A stretch of 48,395 nucleotides of DNA from Nitrosarchaeum sp. (GTDB lineage: Archaea; Thermoproteota; Nitrososphaeria; Nitrososphaerales; Nitrosopumilaceae), in contig JAHFUM010000001.1 of the NCBI GenBank assembly GCA_023265135.1, positions 1-48,395 of the forward strand, in the 5' to 3' direction. The notes beneath the pieces were generated by a model, which did not search any database, was not told the DNA's origin, and worked only from the letters and a program-made list of their open reading frames with translations. Position numbers and translations under genes: made by a program. The stretch's first letter is position 1. Each line of letters starts with the position of its first letter. Below are positions 42,200 through 48,395 of this stretch, piece after piece.

Positions 42200-42831
42200 C
42201 TAAGATCCATGGATGTTTTTGTTAGTTTCATAATGATGCCACTAAACGCAATCGAGGATAGAAAATACCATGCCCAAAGAAAGAGAGCATTTTCTTTAGG
42301 GCACACACCTGTAGGATCTGCAGCTTGTGCGGCAGTACAAGTTAACTGGAAAAAGTTTCCAGGAATTATATCAAGTGAAATTGGAGATAGTGCTACTGTG
42401 TGTGAAAATAGTTGTGGTAGAACCAGATAAAATATTAGAATCAATGGGACAAAAGTAATCATCATCGGCCTCATGTTCATCTGCATCATTTCCATGGACA
42501 TTTTGTTCATGTATGATGATTTTTTGTTAAGTTCATTTATCTTTGTTTGATCTTTTGATCTCATTGCAGCCATTCTTTCTTTTTGCCAAGAACGTGTTTC
42601 TGTCATTATTCGTTTTAGTTTTGTTCTATCAACCATTTTCTTCCTAACTGCTGCATTAAAAAAATTGAGCAAAATTCCAAAACCTGCAACAGCAAACGCT
42701 GTTGGAATGATACCTTTTACAATTGGATCAGCACTTCCTAATGCAGCTCTACCTCCTCCACCTCCAAGAAATCCAAAAATTCCATTATCACTTAGAAATA
42801 CCGAATTCAAAAATAACAAGATAAAATCCAT
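42196..42831 (-). CDS. DUF106 membrane protein (Oxa1/EMC3 superfamily)
   Basis: A 211-residue membrane protein with three main membrane segments and, between the first two, a cytoplasmic coiled coil (about 65-115, RKKMVDRTKLKRIMTETRSWQKERMAAM and many Met residues). This layout is that of archaeal DUF106 proteins, which are related to YidC, Get1 and EMC3 and insert membrane proteins. It lies between adk and cmk next to secY, which fits the role. A Gly-rich FGFLGGGGG sits near the N-terminus. Confidence 0.87.
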   Translation of the reverse strand: MDFILLFLNSVFLSDNGIFGFLGGGGGRAALGSADPIVKGIIPTAFAVAGFGILLNFFNAAVRKKMVDRTKLKRIMTETRSWQKERMAAMRSKDQTKINELNKKSSYMNKMSMEMMQMNMRPMMITFVPLILIFYLVLPQLFSHTVALSPISLDIIPGNFFQLTCTAAQAADPTGVCPKENALFLWAWYFLSSIAFSGIIMKLTKTSMDLS

Positions 42832-42832
42832 T

Positions 42833-43411
42833 TTACAGACCTATTGCCTTAATTATTTTATTAGCCACTTCATCAATCATACCTTCTCTGTTAAGAACAT
42901 GTTTAATAGGAGAGCCAGAAAGTACAGCACATGCAGAAATCATACCAGATTGTACATCTAATTCCTTTTTAATATTATCAATTGATATTTTATCTCTATT
43001 TCTAGTATCATCTTTCATTCTTCTATTGTAGATTTCCTCCGGTTTTGCTGAAACAGATACAAAGTTTGAAGGCTTGAGAATTTTCAAAACATGTTCCGGC
43101 AATCCAGGATAATAACCCTCAGGAGAATTGATAAAAGCATGTGTGTCGATGATTACCACATCATCATTTAGTAAAGCAAGTTTTTCAGCAGCGATTTTTT
43201 GAAGAATTTTTTGTTCAGATAAGGGTAGCTTTCTTAATTCATCTCTATCTTTAATGCCATTTTCTTTTGCAACTTCAAACATAATACTTCCAAAACTATT
43301 AACACTAACACTTTTGTTATGATCTTTTAAAATTTCAACTATTTTTTCCAATAGAGATGTTTTTCCAACACCAGGTATGCCTACCACTACAACTTTTTTA
43401 CTTTCTACCAA
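42833..43411 (-). CDS. adkA: adenylate kinase, archaeal AdkA type
   Basis: About 192 residues. The P-loop VVVVGIPGVGKTSLLEKI lies close to the N-terminus, and DDVVIIDTHAFINSPEGYYPGLP is characteristic of the archaeal family. It interconverts ATP and AMP with ADP. The frame is open upstream through GTG and TTG codons inside secY; the TTG at 43411 is chosen because it places the P-loop at the normal distance, and it overlaps secY by 14 bp. Confidence 0.9.
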   Translation of the reverse strand: MVESKKVVVVGIPGVGKTSLLEKIVEILKDHNKSVSVNSFGSIMFEVAKENGIKDRDELRKLPLSEQKILQKIAAEKLALLNDDVVIIDTHAFINSPEGYYPGLPEHVLKILKPSNFVSVSAKPEEIYNRRMKDDTRNRDKISIDNIKKELDVQSGMISACAVLSGSPIKHVLNREGMIDEVANKIIKAIGL

Positions 43412-44828
43412 GTAAAGCACCAAGACGTGGCATTACAACTTCTACTTGTTCTCTTACTAGTTGAGTGTAATAATTGATGAGAATATCCACCATAAGTAAA
43501 ATTCCAATTCCACCACCAAATACTCCTAAAACATCAGATACTCCAGATAAACAACCCAAAATCATAGAACCGATAATTGTAACAGATGGTATGTATTTGG
43601 CCAGTAATGCTTCAACAGGTGCATTTGATCTTCTAAATCCAGGTATTTGCACATCTGCATCAAGTAAGTTTTGAGCTGCACTCTTTGGAGATAAACCTCC
43701 TAGTTCAACCCATAATTTACCAAATAAAACTACAATTCCAATCATAAACAGTATGTATCCAATAGCTCTTCCAGGATCCAAGGATGCAACTGCTAATCCT
43801 CTTGGAGGGGTAACATAGTAAATTATTCCTCCTATAGGAGTTGAAGGACTAGTAGGATCAAATTGACCTAAAATATTCATAAATACATTATTATTTTTAG
43901 GGTTAAAGTTTGCCCACAACATCTGACCAAGAAATACGGCGTTTGCAGTTAGAGCAGATGCTAAAATAACTGGAATGTTAGAAGTGTACAACATCTTAAT
44001 TGGATAAACTGCTGAGAATCCTCTGTATTTTGTAGAAACAATAGGAATTTCAATTTTCATGCCCTGTGTAAATACTAGAATCAAGAGAATTCCTGCGGTC
44101 AGAAATAATCCAAAAATACTTGGTAGTTGATTAGAACGGAATAATACGTTAGATAAATCACCATGCATCATTTGTTGACCAATGTATGGTATGATGCCAA
44201 CAGCACCACCATCACCAGCTGGTAATGGGCTAAATAAACTCCATAAAATTTGTTGAGCAACACCAGCCATAATGAATAAACTAATTCCACTACCTAGACC
44301 CCAGCCTTTTTGGACTAATTCATCTAAAAGCATAATGATAATTGATGCACCCATCAATTGTCCAATCATCACATACAAGATGTATGGTTGATGTACACCT
44401 GGACCATAAACAGCAGTTGCATATACAATAGATTCAGCTGCAATTACAATGTAGGTTACTACTTTAGTAGCAGTTTGAAATACTCCTCTTTCTTCTGGTT
44501 TTTTAAAGTCAAAATGTAAAATGTCTGAACCTTTAAGCAATTGCATCAAAAGACCAGCTGTGACAATCGGCCCAATTCCTAATTCAACAAGTGTTCCCTG
44601 TTGAGATGCAAAAATGACTCTAGCAAACTGTAGAAAATCAAACTGAGGTGCTGTTGCTCCAAATAACGGAGTCTGTCCCATAACCATATAGATTACCAAT
44701 ACCAAACCAGACCAAATTAATCTAGTTTGTAGAGATACCTTTTTTTTCGGTTTTGGAACTTGTGGAATATATGGTTCTGCTTTGAAAACAACTTTTCTAA
44801 TAAGAGCAGTTATACTACCTTCAGCCAT
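43398..44828 (-). CDS. secY: preprotein translocase subunit SecY
   Basis: A 476-residue channel protein with ten predicted membrane helices. Family blocks include QFDFLQFARVIFASQQGTL in the plug region, IGPIVTAGLLMQLL, KMEIEIPIVSTKYRGF-like KIEIPIVSTKYRG and the C-terminal QEVEVVMPR-like REQVEVVMPRLGALLGRK. It is the main pore for protein export. It overlaps L15 by 8 bp and is followed by adk. Confidence 0.95.
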   Translation of the reverse strand: MAEGSITALIRKVVFKAEPYIPQVPKPKKKVSLQTRLIWSGLVLVIYMVMGQTPLFGATAPQFDFLQFARVIFASQQGTLVELGIGPIVTAGLLMQLLKGSDILHFDFKKPEERGVFQTATKVVTYIVIAAESIVYATAVYGPGVHQPYILYVMIGQLMGASIIIMLLDELVQKGWGLGSGISLFIMAGVAQQILWSLFSPLPAGDGGAVGIIPYIGQQMMHGDLSNVLFRSNQLPSIFGLFLTAGILLILVFTQGMKIEIPIVSTKYRGFSAVYPIKMLYTSNIPVILASALTANAVFLGQMLWANFNPKNNNVFMNILGQFDPTSPSTPIGGIIYYVTPPRGLAVASLDPGRAIGYILFMIGIVVLFGKLWVELGGLSPKSAAQNLLDADVQIPGFRRSNAPVEALLAKYIPSVTIIGSMILGCLSGVSDVLGVFGGGIGILLMVDILINYYTQLVREQVEVVMPRLGALLGRK

Positions 44829-45246
44829 TATCAGCTAGCACCTCTCCCCCTACTGATTTTATTTTCTCTTCTGCTGTTGCAGTAAATCTTGGTACTTTGA
44901 CGGTGTATACGTTAGATAACTTACCGCCACCTAGGAGTTTATCATACCCTGCAGTTATGAGGTCTATGATTTTCTTTCCTCCTTCATCTTTACCAAATTT
45001 TGAGAATAGATCATCGAGATCACGGACACTAGCCCATTTTCTTGTGATAATTGGGTGAGGTGGATGAGTAGAATCATGTCCAAAATGATCTGGCATTTCT
45101 TTTAGTAAAGTACTAAAATGATATTTATGCAACCCAGCAATTCCAAGACCGCCTTTATGACCACTTGCGCGATGTTGACCTACTTGTCCCCATCCCATAT
45201 GTCGTCCACCTCTTAATCTTCTTGTTTTTCTTAATCTTGTTGCCAT
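44821..45246 (-). CDS. rpl15: 50S ribosomal protein L15
   Basis: A 141-residue protein with the glycine-rich basic L15 N-terminus: TRLRKTRRLRGGRHMGWGQVGQHRASGHKGGLG. The usual acidic end with VPRFTATAEEKIKSVGG follows. It lies between L30 and secY, the standard spc order. Confidence 0.95.
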   Translation of the reverse strand: MATRLRKTRRLRGGRHMGWGQVGQHRASGHKGGLGIAGLHKYHFSTLLKEMPDHFGHDSTHPPHPIITRKWASVRDLDDLFSKFGKDEGGKKIIDLITAGYDKLLGGGKLSNVYTVKVPRFTATAEEKIKSVGGEVLADNG

Positions 45247-45247
45247 T

Positions 45248-45715
45248 TTACATCATATTCCTTACTAATGTTCCAAGGTCTTTATTTTGTCCAAGTATAC
45301 CTTTTTGCCCATATAGTTTTTTTGTACTTCGCTTGAATCCATATCTTGGTGGAGATAAAGCAAACCAAGGTTTCAAAGGTTTTAGTTTAGAAAGAGTTGC
45401 TTTACCTTCAGCGAGTGCTGAGCCAAGCGCTTCGGTACTGGCAAATCCAAGTTCTTTAAGATCAGCAGTAGTAATTTTTTGATAACCTTCTTTTCTAGCT
45501 TTTTTGTCAATGAGTTCTTTTGCTAAACTAGCATCTAATTCAATCCAAGTTACATAGTGTTTTACTTTGTTTAACATTCCCAATGTATTTTCTTTAGCAG
45601 GTAAAATTGTAGCACGATATTTTTTATCCAATTTTAGCAAGGTCATAGTTGTAGTTGCCCAATAAGGACAATCAGCTTGACCCTTTATTCTAACTACGAG
45701 ATACGCATTTACCAT
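45248..45715 (-). CDS. rpl30: 50S ribosomal protein L30
   Basis: A 155-residue archaeal-length L30: YLVVRIKGQADCPYWATTTMTLLKLDKKYRATILP at the start, then NTLGMLNKVKHYVTWIELDA, and the C-terminal LSPPRYGFKRSTKKLYGQKGILGQN. The longer archaeal form with its C-terminal extension is expected here. It lies 6 bp after S5. Confidence 0.94.
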   Translation of the reverse strand: MVNAYLVVRIKGQADCPYWATTTMTLLKLDKKYRATILPAKENTLGMLNKVKHYVTWIELDASLAKELIDKKARKEGYQKITTADLKELGFASTEALGSALAEGKATLSKLKPLKPWFALSPPRYGFKRSTKKLYGQKGILGQNKDLGTLVRNMM

Positions 45716-45721
45716 TTTATA

Positions 45722-46516
45722 TCAACCCTGACTAAATGTCTGTTTTAGACAGTCCAATATAGCTTTAGAAGTAGAATTCATTGTTGGCGTAGAGCCTTTT
45801 GCAGTTGTCCATGCATCTTTAAGACCTGCCAATTGTAATAATCGTTTAATTTTACCACCAGCAACCAAACCTAATCCACGTGGAGCTGGAATTATTTCAA
45901 TTGTGACACTTCCACCTTTACCACGAATCTTAAATGGAACAGAATGTTTTTGATCACATCTACATTCCCAACTACCACATCCTAGTTTTATTGGACTTAC
46001 ATTAAGAAGAGCTTGATTTGTTGCCTTTTCAATTGCAATTCTCATTTGTTTAGATTTACCTTGCCCTACTCCAAGGTAACCATTTTCATTGCCAGTTGCA
46101 ACAATTGCTTTGAATCTAGTAGACTGTCCATTAGAAGTCATTTTTTGAATAATACCTACATCGATAACCTCACTTTTTAAATCAGGAAGTAATTTTTTAA
46201 TTATGCCAGATTCTTGAATTCTTAAACCTTCTTGAATAATTTCTTCAATAGAAGTAATTTCTCCAGAAGCTACTTTTTTTCCTAAAATTGTTTTTGGAAT
46301 CCAAGCTTCTTCTTCAGGTTCTCTTCTTGGACGTCTAGCTTGTCCTCCAGGTTTACCTCCGCCATAAGTTTTCTGACCTCCAGGTCCACCTCTACCTCCA
46401 GGTCCACCTCTACCTCCAGGTCCACCTCTACCTCCAGGTCCACCTCTACCTCCAGGTCCACCTCTACCTCCAGGTCCACCTTGACCAGAAGGTTTAGTTT
46501 GGGTTGTTTGGCTCAT
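45722..46516 (-). CDS. rps5: 30S ribosomal protein S5 with GGPGGR-repeat N-terminal extension
   Basis: A 264-residue S5. The core from about residue 75 is standard: VIDVGIIQKMTSNGQSTRFKAIVATGNENGYLGVGQGKSKQMR, then RGKGGSVTIEIIPAPRGLGLVAGG. The first 70 residues are unusual: six tandem copies of GGPGGR (the last GGPGGQ) at 13-48, then a Gly/Arg-rich GGGKPGGQARRPRREPEEE. Such RGG-like tails are flexible and bind RNA. The extension is in frame from an ATG three bases after L18, so it is likely translated. Confidence 0.94.
   Translation of the reverse strand: MSQTTQTKPSGQGGPGGRGGPGGRGGPGGRGGPGGRGGPGGRGGPGGQKTYGGGKPGGQARRPRREPEEEAWIPKTILGKKVASGEITSIEEIIQEGLRIQESGIIKKLLPDLKSEVIDVGIIQKMTSNGQSTRFKAIVATGNENGYLGVGQGKSKQMRIAIEKATNQALLNVSPIKLGCGSWECRCDQKHSVPFKIRGKGGSVTIEIIPAPRGLGLVAGGKIKRLLQLAGLKDAWTTAKGSTPTMNSTSKAILDCLKQTFSQG
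46373..46480 (-). repeat. 18-bp tandem repeat inside rps5
   Basis: Six head-to-tail copies of an 18-bp unit, near-identical at DNA level, encode GGPGGR units of the S5 extension. The uniform nucleotide sequence suggests recent slippage expansion, and copy number may vary between strains. Confidence 0.9.
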
Positions 46517-46518
46517 TT

Positions 46519-47001
46519 TTACTTGACCTCACTATCAATAACAGATTTAATTTTTGAAGTATCATTTTTTACTTTTAGATGATTCCCGTTAATTCTATCA
46601 TCTGATGGAAATGTTTCTGAATCTGCTGGAACTTTTACACCTGCATCAACAACACCTTTTAGTGCAGCGGCCATTCGTTGTGTGTATCTCCTGGTACCAG
46701 TATACAAAATTGCATCTTTAGCACCATTACCAATAGCTTTCTTTCCAGCAAGATAACCAGTTAGATATGCTGCTGGAATACTTTTTCTTGAACCTTTCCA
46801 ACCTTTTTTAAGTAAATAAGCAGAATGGGCAGATGCAATGACCTTATCACCAGTCATGCCAGGTTTTAAAACTTGTACTTGAGTATTTTCATTAGTAATA
46901 TTGACCGTAATGAAATCACGTTTCCCTATCAATAAGGTTCCACGTTTTTTATAATTGGTCTTTTCCTCCCTTAGTCTTCTCAGGATGTTTGAATATGCCA
47001 T
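46519..47001 (-). CDS. rpl18: 50S ribosomal protein L18
   Basis: A 160-residue archaeal L18: RRLREEKTNYKKRGTLLIGKRDF near the start, ASAHSAYLLKKGWKGSRKSIPAAYLTGYLAGKKA in the middle, and GVKVPADSETFPSDDRINGNHL at the end. It binds 5S rRNA. It has its own TATA box, so this half of the spc operon can be started here. Confidence 0.95.
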   Translation of the reverse strand: MAYSNILRRLREEKTNYKKRGTLLIGKRDFITVNITNENTQVQVLKPGMTGDKVIASAHSAYLLKKGWKGSRKSIPAAYLTGYLAGKKAIGNGAKDAILYTGTRRYTQRMAAALKGVVDAGVKVPADSETFPSDDRINGNHLKVKNDTSKIKSVIDSEVK

Positions 47002-47027
47002 CTATAGAACACGAGTTTGAAACTGCT

Positions 47028-47036
47028 CTTATATAC
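47028..47036 (-). promoter_or_regulatory. TATA box ahead of rpl18
   Basis: Minus-strand GTATATAAG is a strong TATA match centred 31 bases before the L18 ATG, and it lies just after the argF stop. It would start transcription of the L18-S5-L30-L15-secY run with almost no leader. Confidence 0.55.
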
Positions 47037-47037
47037 G

Positions 47038-47949
47038 TTAAGCGCGAATAATTGAAGCAAGTAAAGCTTTTTGAGAATGAAGTCTATTTTCTGCCTCATC
47101 CCAAACAACGGATTGAGGGCCATCAATTACAGAAGATGTAACTTCATTTTCTCTTGTTGCTGGAAGACAATGTAGAAAGATTGCATCATTTTTGGCATGA
47201 TTCATTAAAGTTTGGTTGATCTGATATTTTGGTAAGAATTTTTTAATTTTTTTTGGATCATTATTATGAATTGAAGTATATGTGTCAGTCACTACAACGT
47301 CGGCATTTTTAATTGCCTTTACAGGATCTGTTGTTAAATCAATATCAATAAACTTTTCAGATTCTTTAACAACTGTTTTTGCAGGTTCAAACCCTTTCGG
47401 AGTTGCAATAGATAATTTGACATCAGATAAGGCGCATCCGTAGATCATTGAATTACATACATTATTTCCATCACCTATCCAAGCTATTTTTAGTCCTTTG
47501 AAATTTCCTTTTTTTTCTTTAATTGTCATAAAATCTGCCAATATCTGGCACGGATGAAAGGAATCAGATAATCCATTAATTACAGGGATACTAGAAAATT
47601 CAGATAATTTTTCTAACATACTATGTTCATAAACTCTTGCCATTATGCAATCAGTATATCTTGATAAGGTTTTTGCGGTATCTTCTATTGACTCACCTCT
47701 AGATAATTGCATATCTTGTGATGAAAGATTTATTGCATGCCCACCTAGTTGATACATAGCAATTTCAAAGCTTACTCGTGTTCGAGTGGATGGTTTTTGA
47801 AAAATCATAGTAAGTGTTTTGTTTTTCAATAAAGGTTTGTTACCATTTCTTAGTTCTTTTTTTAGTGTGATAGAATAATCAATTAGGTGAACAAATTCTT
47901 TTGGTGTTAATTCTGCTAAAGTGAGTAGATCTTTTGTTTTGAGTTTCAT
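47038..47949 (-). CDS. argF: ornithine carbamoyltransferase
   Basis: A 303-residue enzyme of full family length. The carbamoyl phosphate loop STRTR is at 54-58, HPCQILADF gives the second site, and HCLPA gives the ornithine-side motif. It makes citrulline for arginine synthesis. Its ATG overlaps the stop of the upstream gene as ATGA, so the two are coupled. Confidence 0.94.
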   Translation of the reverse strand: MKLKTKDLLTLAELTPKEFVHLIDYSITLKKELRNGNKPLLKNKTLTMIFQKPSTRTRVSFEIAMYQLGGHAINLSSQDMQLSRGESIEDTAKTLSRYTDCIMARVYEHSMLEKLSEFSSIPVINGLSDSFHPCQILADFMTIKEKKGNFKGLKIAWIGDGNNVCNSMIYGCALSDVKLSIATPKGFEPAKTVVKESEKFIDIDLTTDPVKAIKNADVVVTDTYTSIHNNDPKKIKKFLPKYQINQTLMNHAKNDAIFLHCLPATRENEVTSSVIDGPQSVVWDEAENRLHSQKALLASIIRA

Positions 47950-48395
47950 TTCTTAAAGAATCCAAATACACCTCGTTTCTTTTTAGATTTTTCTTCTTCT
48001 TTATCTTGTTTGTGTTTCTCATCATTAATTTCTTCTTTTTCCAACAAATGTTCTTCAGATTTATCATGTTTTGTTTTTTTGTCTATTTGTAATTCTCTAG
48101 GTGTTGGTCGCCCTTGTTTAATCCAAGCATGAATTTTTATAGCGAGTTTAATTGCTTCAGCATCATTTTCTGGAGGAGGAATATCGTATAATTCTGAATA
48201 ATTGAAAATATCAGCATCTACAATTCCTGTAAATGGATCACTTCTAAAAGAATCGGTATTGGATTCTGGTGTTGGTTTAGGTTCTGGTGTTGGTTTAGGT
48301 TCTGGTGTTGGTTTAGGTTCTGGTGTTGGTTTAGGTTCTGGTGTTGGTTTAGGTTCTGGTGTTGGTTTAGGTTCTGGTGTTGGTTTAGGTTCTGG
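47946..48395 (-). CDS. 3' part of a gene with PEPKPT repeats (partial)
   Basis: The last 149 codons of a larger gene that continues beyond the right edge. From the edge inward there are seven copies of Pro-Glu-Pro-Lys-Pro-Thr, then an acidic linker, a short domain ([25 protein letters not shown]) and a very Lys/Glu-rich tail ending [12 protein letters not shown]. Pro-rich repeats usually act as stiff spacers between domains. The final GVFGFFKK could touch the membrane. The N-terminal part is needed to name it. It overlaps argF by 4 bp. Confidence 0.7.
   Translation of the reverse strand, partial: PEPKPTPEPKPTPEPKPTPEPKPTPEPKPTPEPKPTPEPKPTPESNTDSFRSDPFTGIVDADIFNYSELYDIPPPENDAEAIKLAIKIHAWIKQGRPTPRELQIDKKTKHDKSEEHLLEKEEINDEKHKQDKEEEKSKKKRGVFGFFKK
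48264..48395 (-). repeat. 18-bp tandem repeat encoding PEPKPT
   Basis: Seven complete copies and part of an eighth of an 18-bp unit, spaced exactly 18 bases apart (TTCTGG at 48264, 48282, 48300, 48318, 48336, 48354, 48372 and 48390 on the plus strand). The copies are almost identical and run off the right edge, so total copy number is not known. Confidence 0.9.

Noticed and set aside
46373-46480. Tandem repeats that could be taken for a CRISPR array
   Set aside because: The units are contiguous 18-mers without spacers and are in frame inside rps5.
46340-46582. Ser/Thr/Arg repeat ORF on the plus strand
   Set aside because: It is the antisense reading of the S5 GGPGGR repeat and has no independent support.
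48264-48395. Tandem repeats that could be taken for a CRISPR array or telomere-like repeat
   Set aside because: No spacers are present, and the units translate as PEPKPT in a continuous frame.

Overview
The window is about 48 kb of a low-GC, gene-dense archaeal chromosome. The information-processing genes are archaeal: RNA polymerase subunit D, L18e, L37Ae, Cbf5, exosome Rrp4/Rrp41/Rrp42, SBDS, Pcc1, prefoldin beta, Nob1 and a DUF106 (Oxa1/EMC3-like) protein. A short XPF nuclease without helicase, a membrane-anchored plastocyanin-like protein, a Sulfolobus-type ferredoxin domain, CofE and many genes that appear leaderless point to Nitrososphaerota (Thaumarchaeota), probably a marine Nitrosopumilus-like ammonia oxidiser. 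No amo, ure or rRNA gene is present, so the genus is inferred.

Left part (1-14.4 kb) is mostly accessory. It holds small membrane and hypothetical proteins, two regulator modules with inverted-repeat operators (SEC-C protein/HxlR and DoxX/ArsR-SRPBCC), an orphan PLD-like domain, a tRNA-splicing endonuclease homolog, a secreted zinc protease, L10e, tRNA-Gly(GCC), a CPA2 antiporter, a long coiled-coil protein and a family 2 glycosyltransferase. The gap at 10.37-10.77 kb holds a probable C/D-box guide RNA and a 35-residue C2H2-finger-like protein that begins directly after a 10-bp direct repeat.

Middle part (14.4-32 kb) contains a ferredoxin/rhodanese cluster, NAD kinase-Nob1, and the exosome superoperon on the minus strand (SBDS-Rrp4-Rrp41-Rrp42-L37Ae-Pcc1-prefoldin beta, then XPF and a second rhodanese). 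The rpoD-L18e-L13-S9 operon runs on the plus strand. Two complete aconitase-family isomerase pairs follow in tandem, one bacterial-type LeuCD and one archaeal-type, and then CofE.

Right part (32-48.4 kb) contains hypothetical proteins, a 2-oxoacid:ferredoxin oxidoreductase (alpha and beta) preceded by an eight-cysteine microprotein, a 2-hydroxyacid dehydrogenase, an LhgO-like FAD oxidase and an intron-containing tRNA-Ser(GGA). The distal spc operon (L18-S5-L30-L15-SecY-Adk-DUF106-Cmk-Cbf5) follows, then ArgF and the 3' end of a gene with PEPKPT repeats. Genes are packed with 1-42 bp overlaps, several between convergent pairs.

The points most worth a second look are the candidate C/D sRNA, the zinc-finger microprotein and its operator-like repeat, the tandem LeuCD-type pairs, a splicing endonuclease homolog lacking the expected histidine, the GGPGGR repeats in S5, and the Rpb3-like zinc loop of RNA polymerase subunit D.
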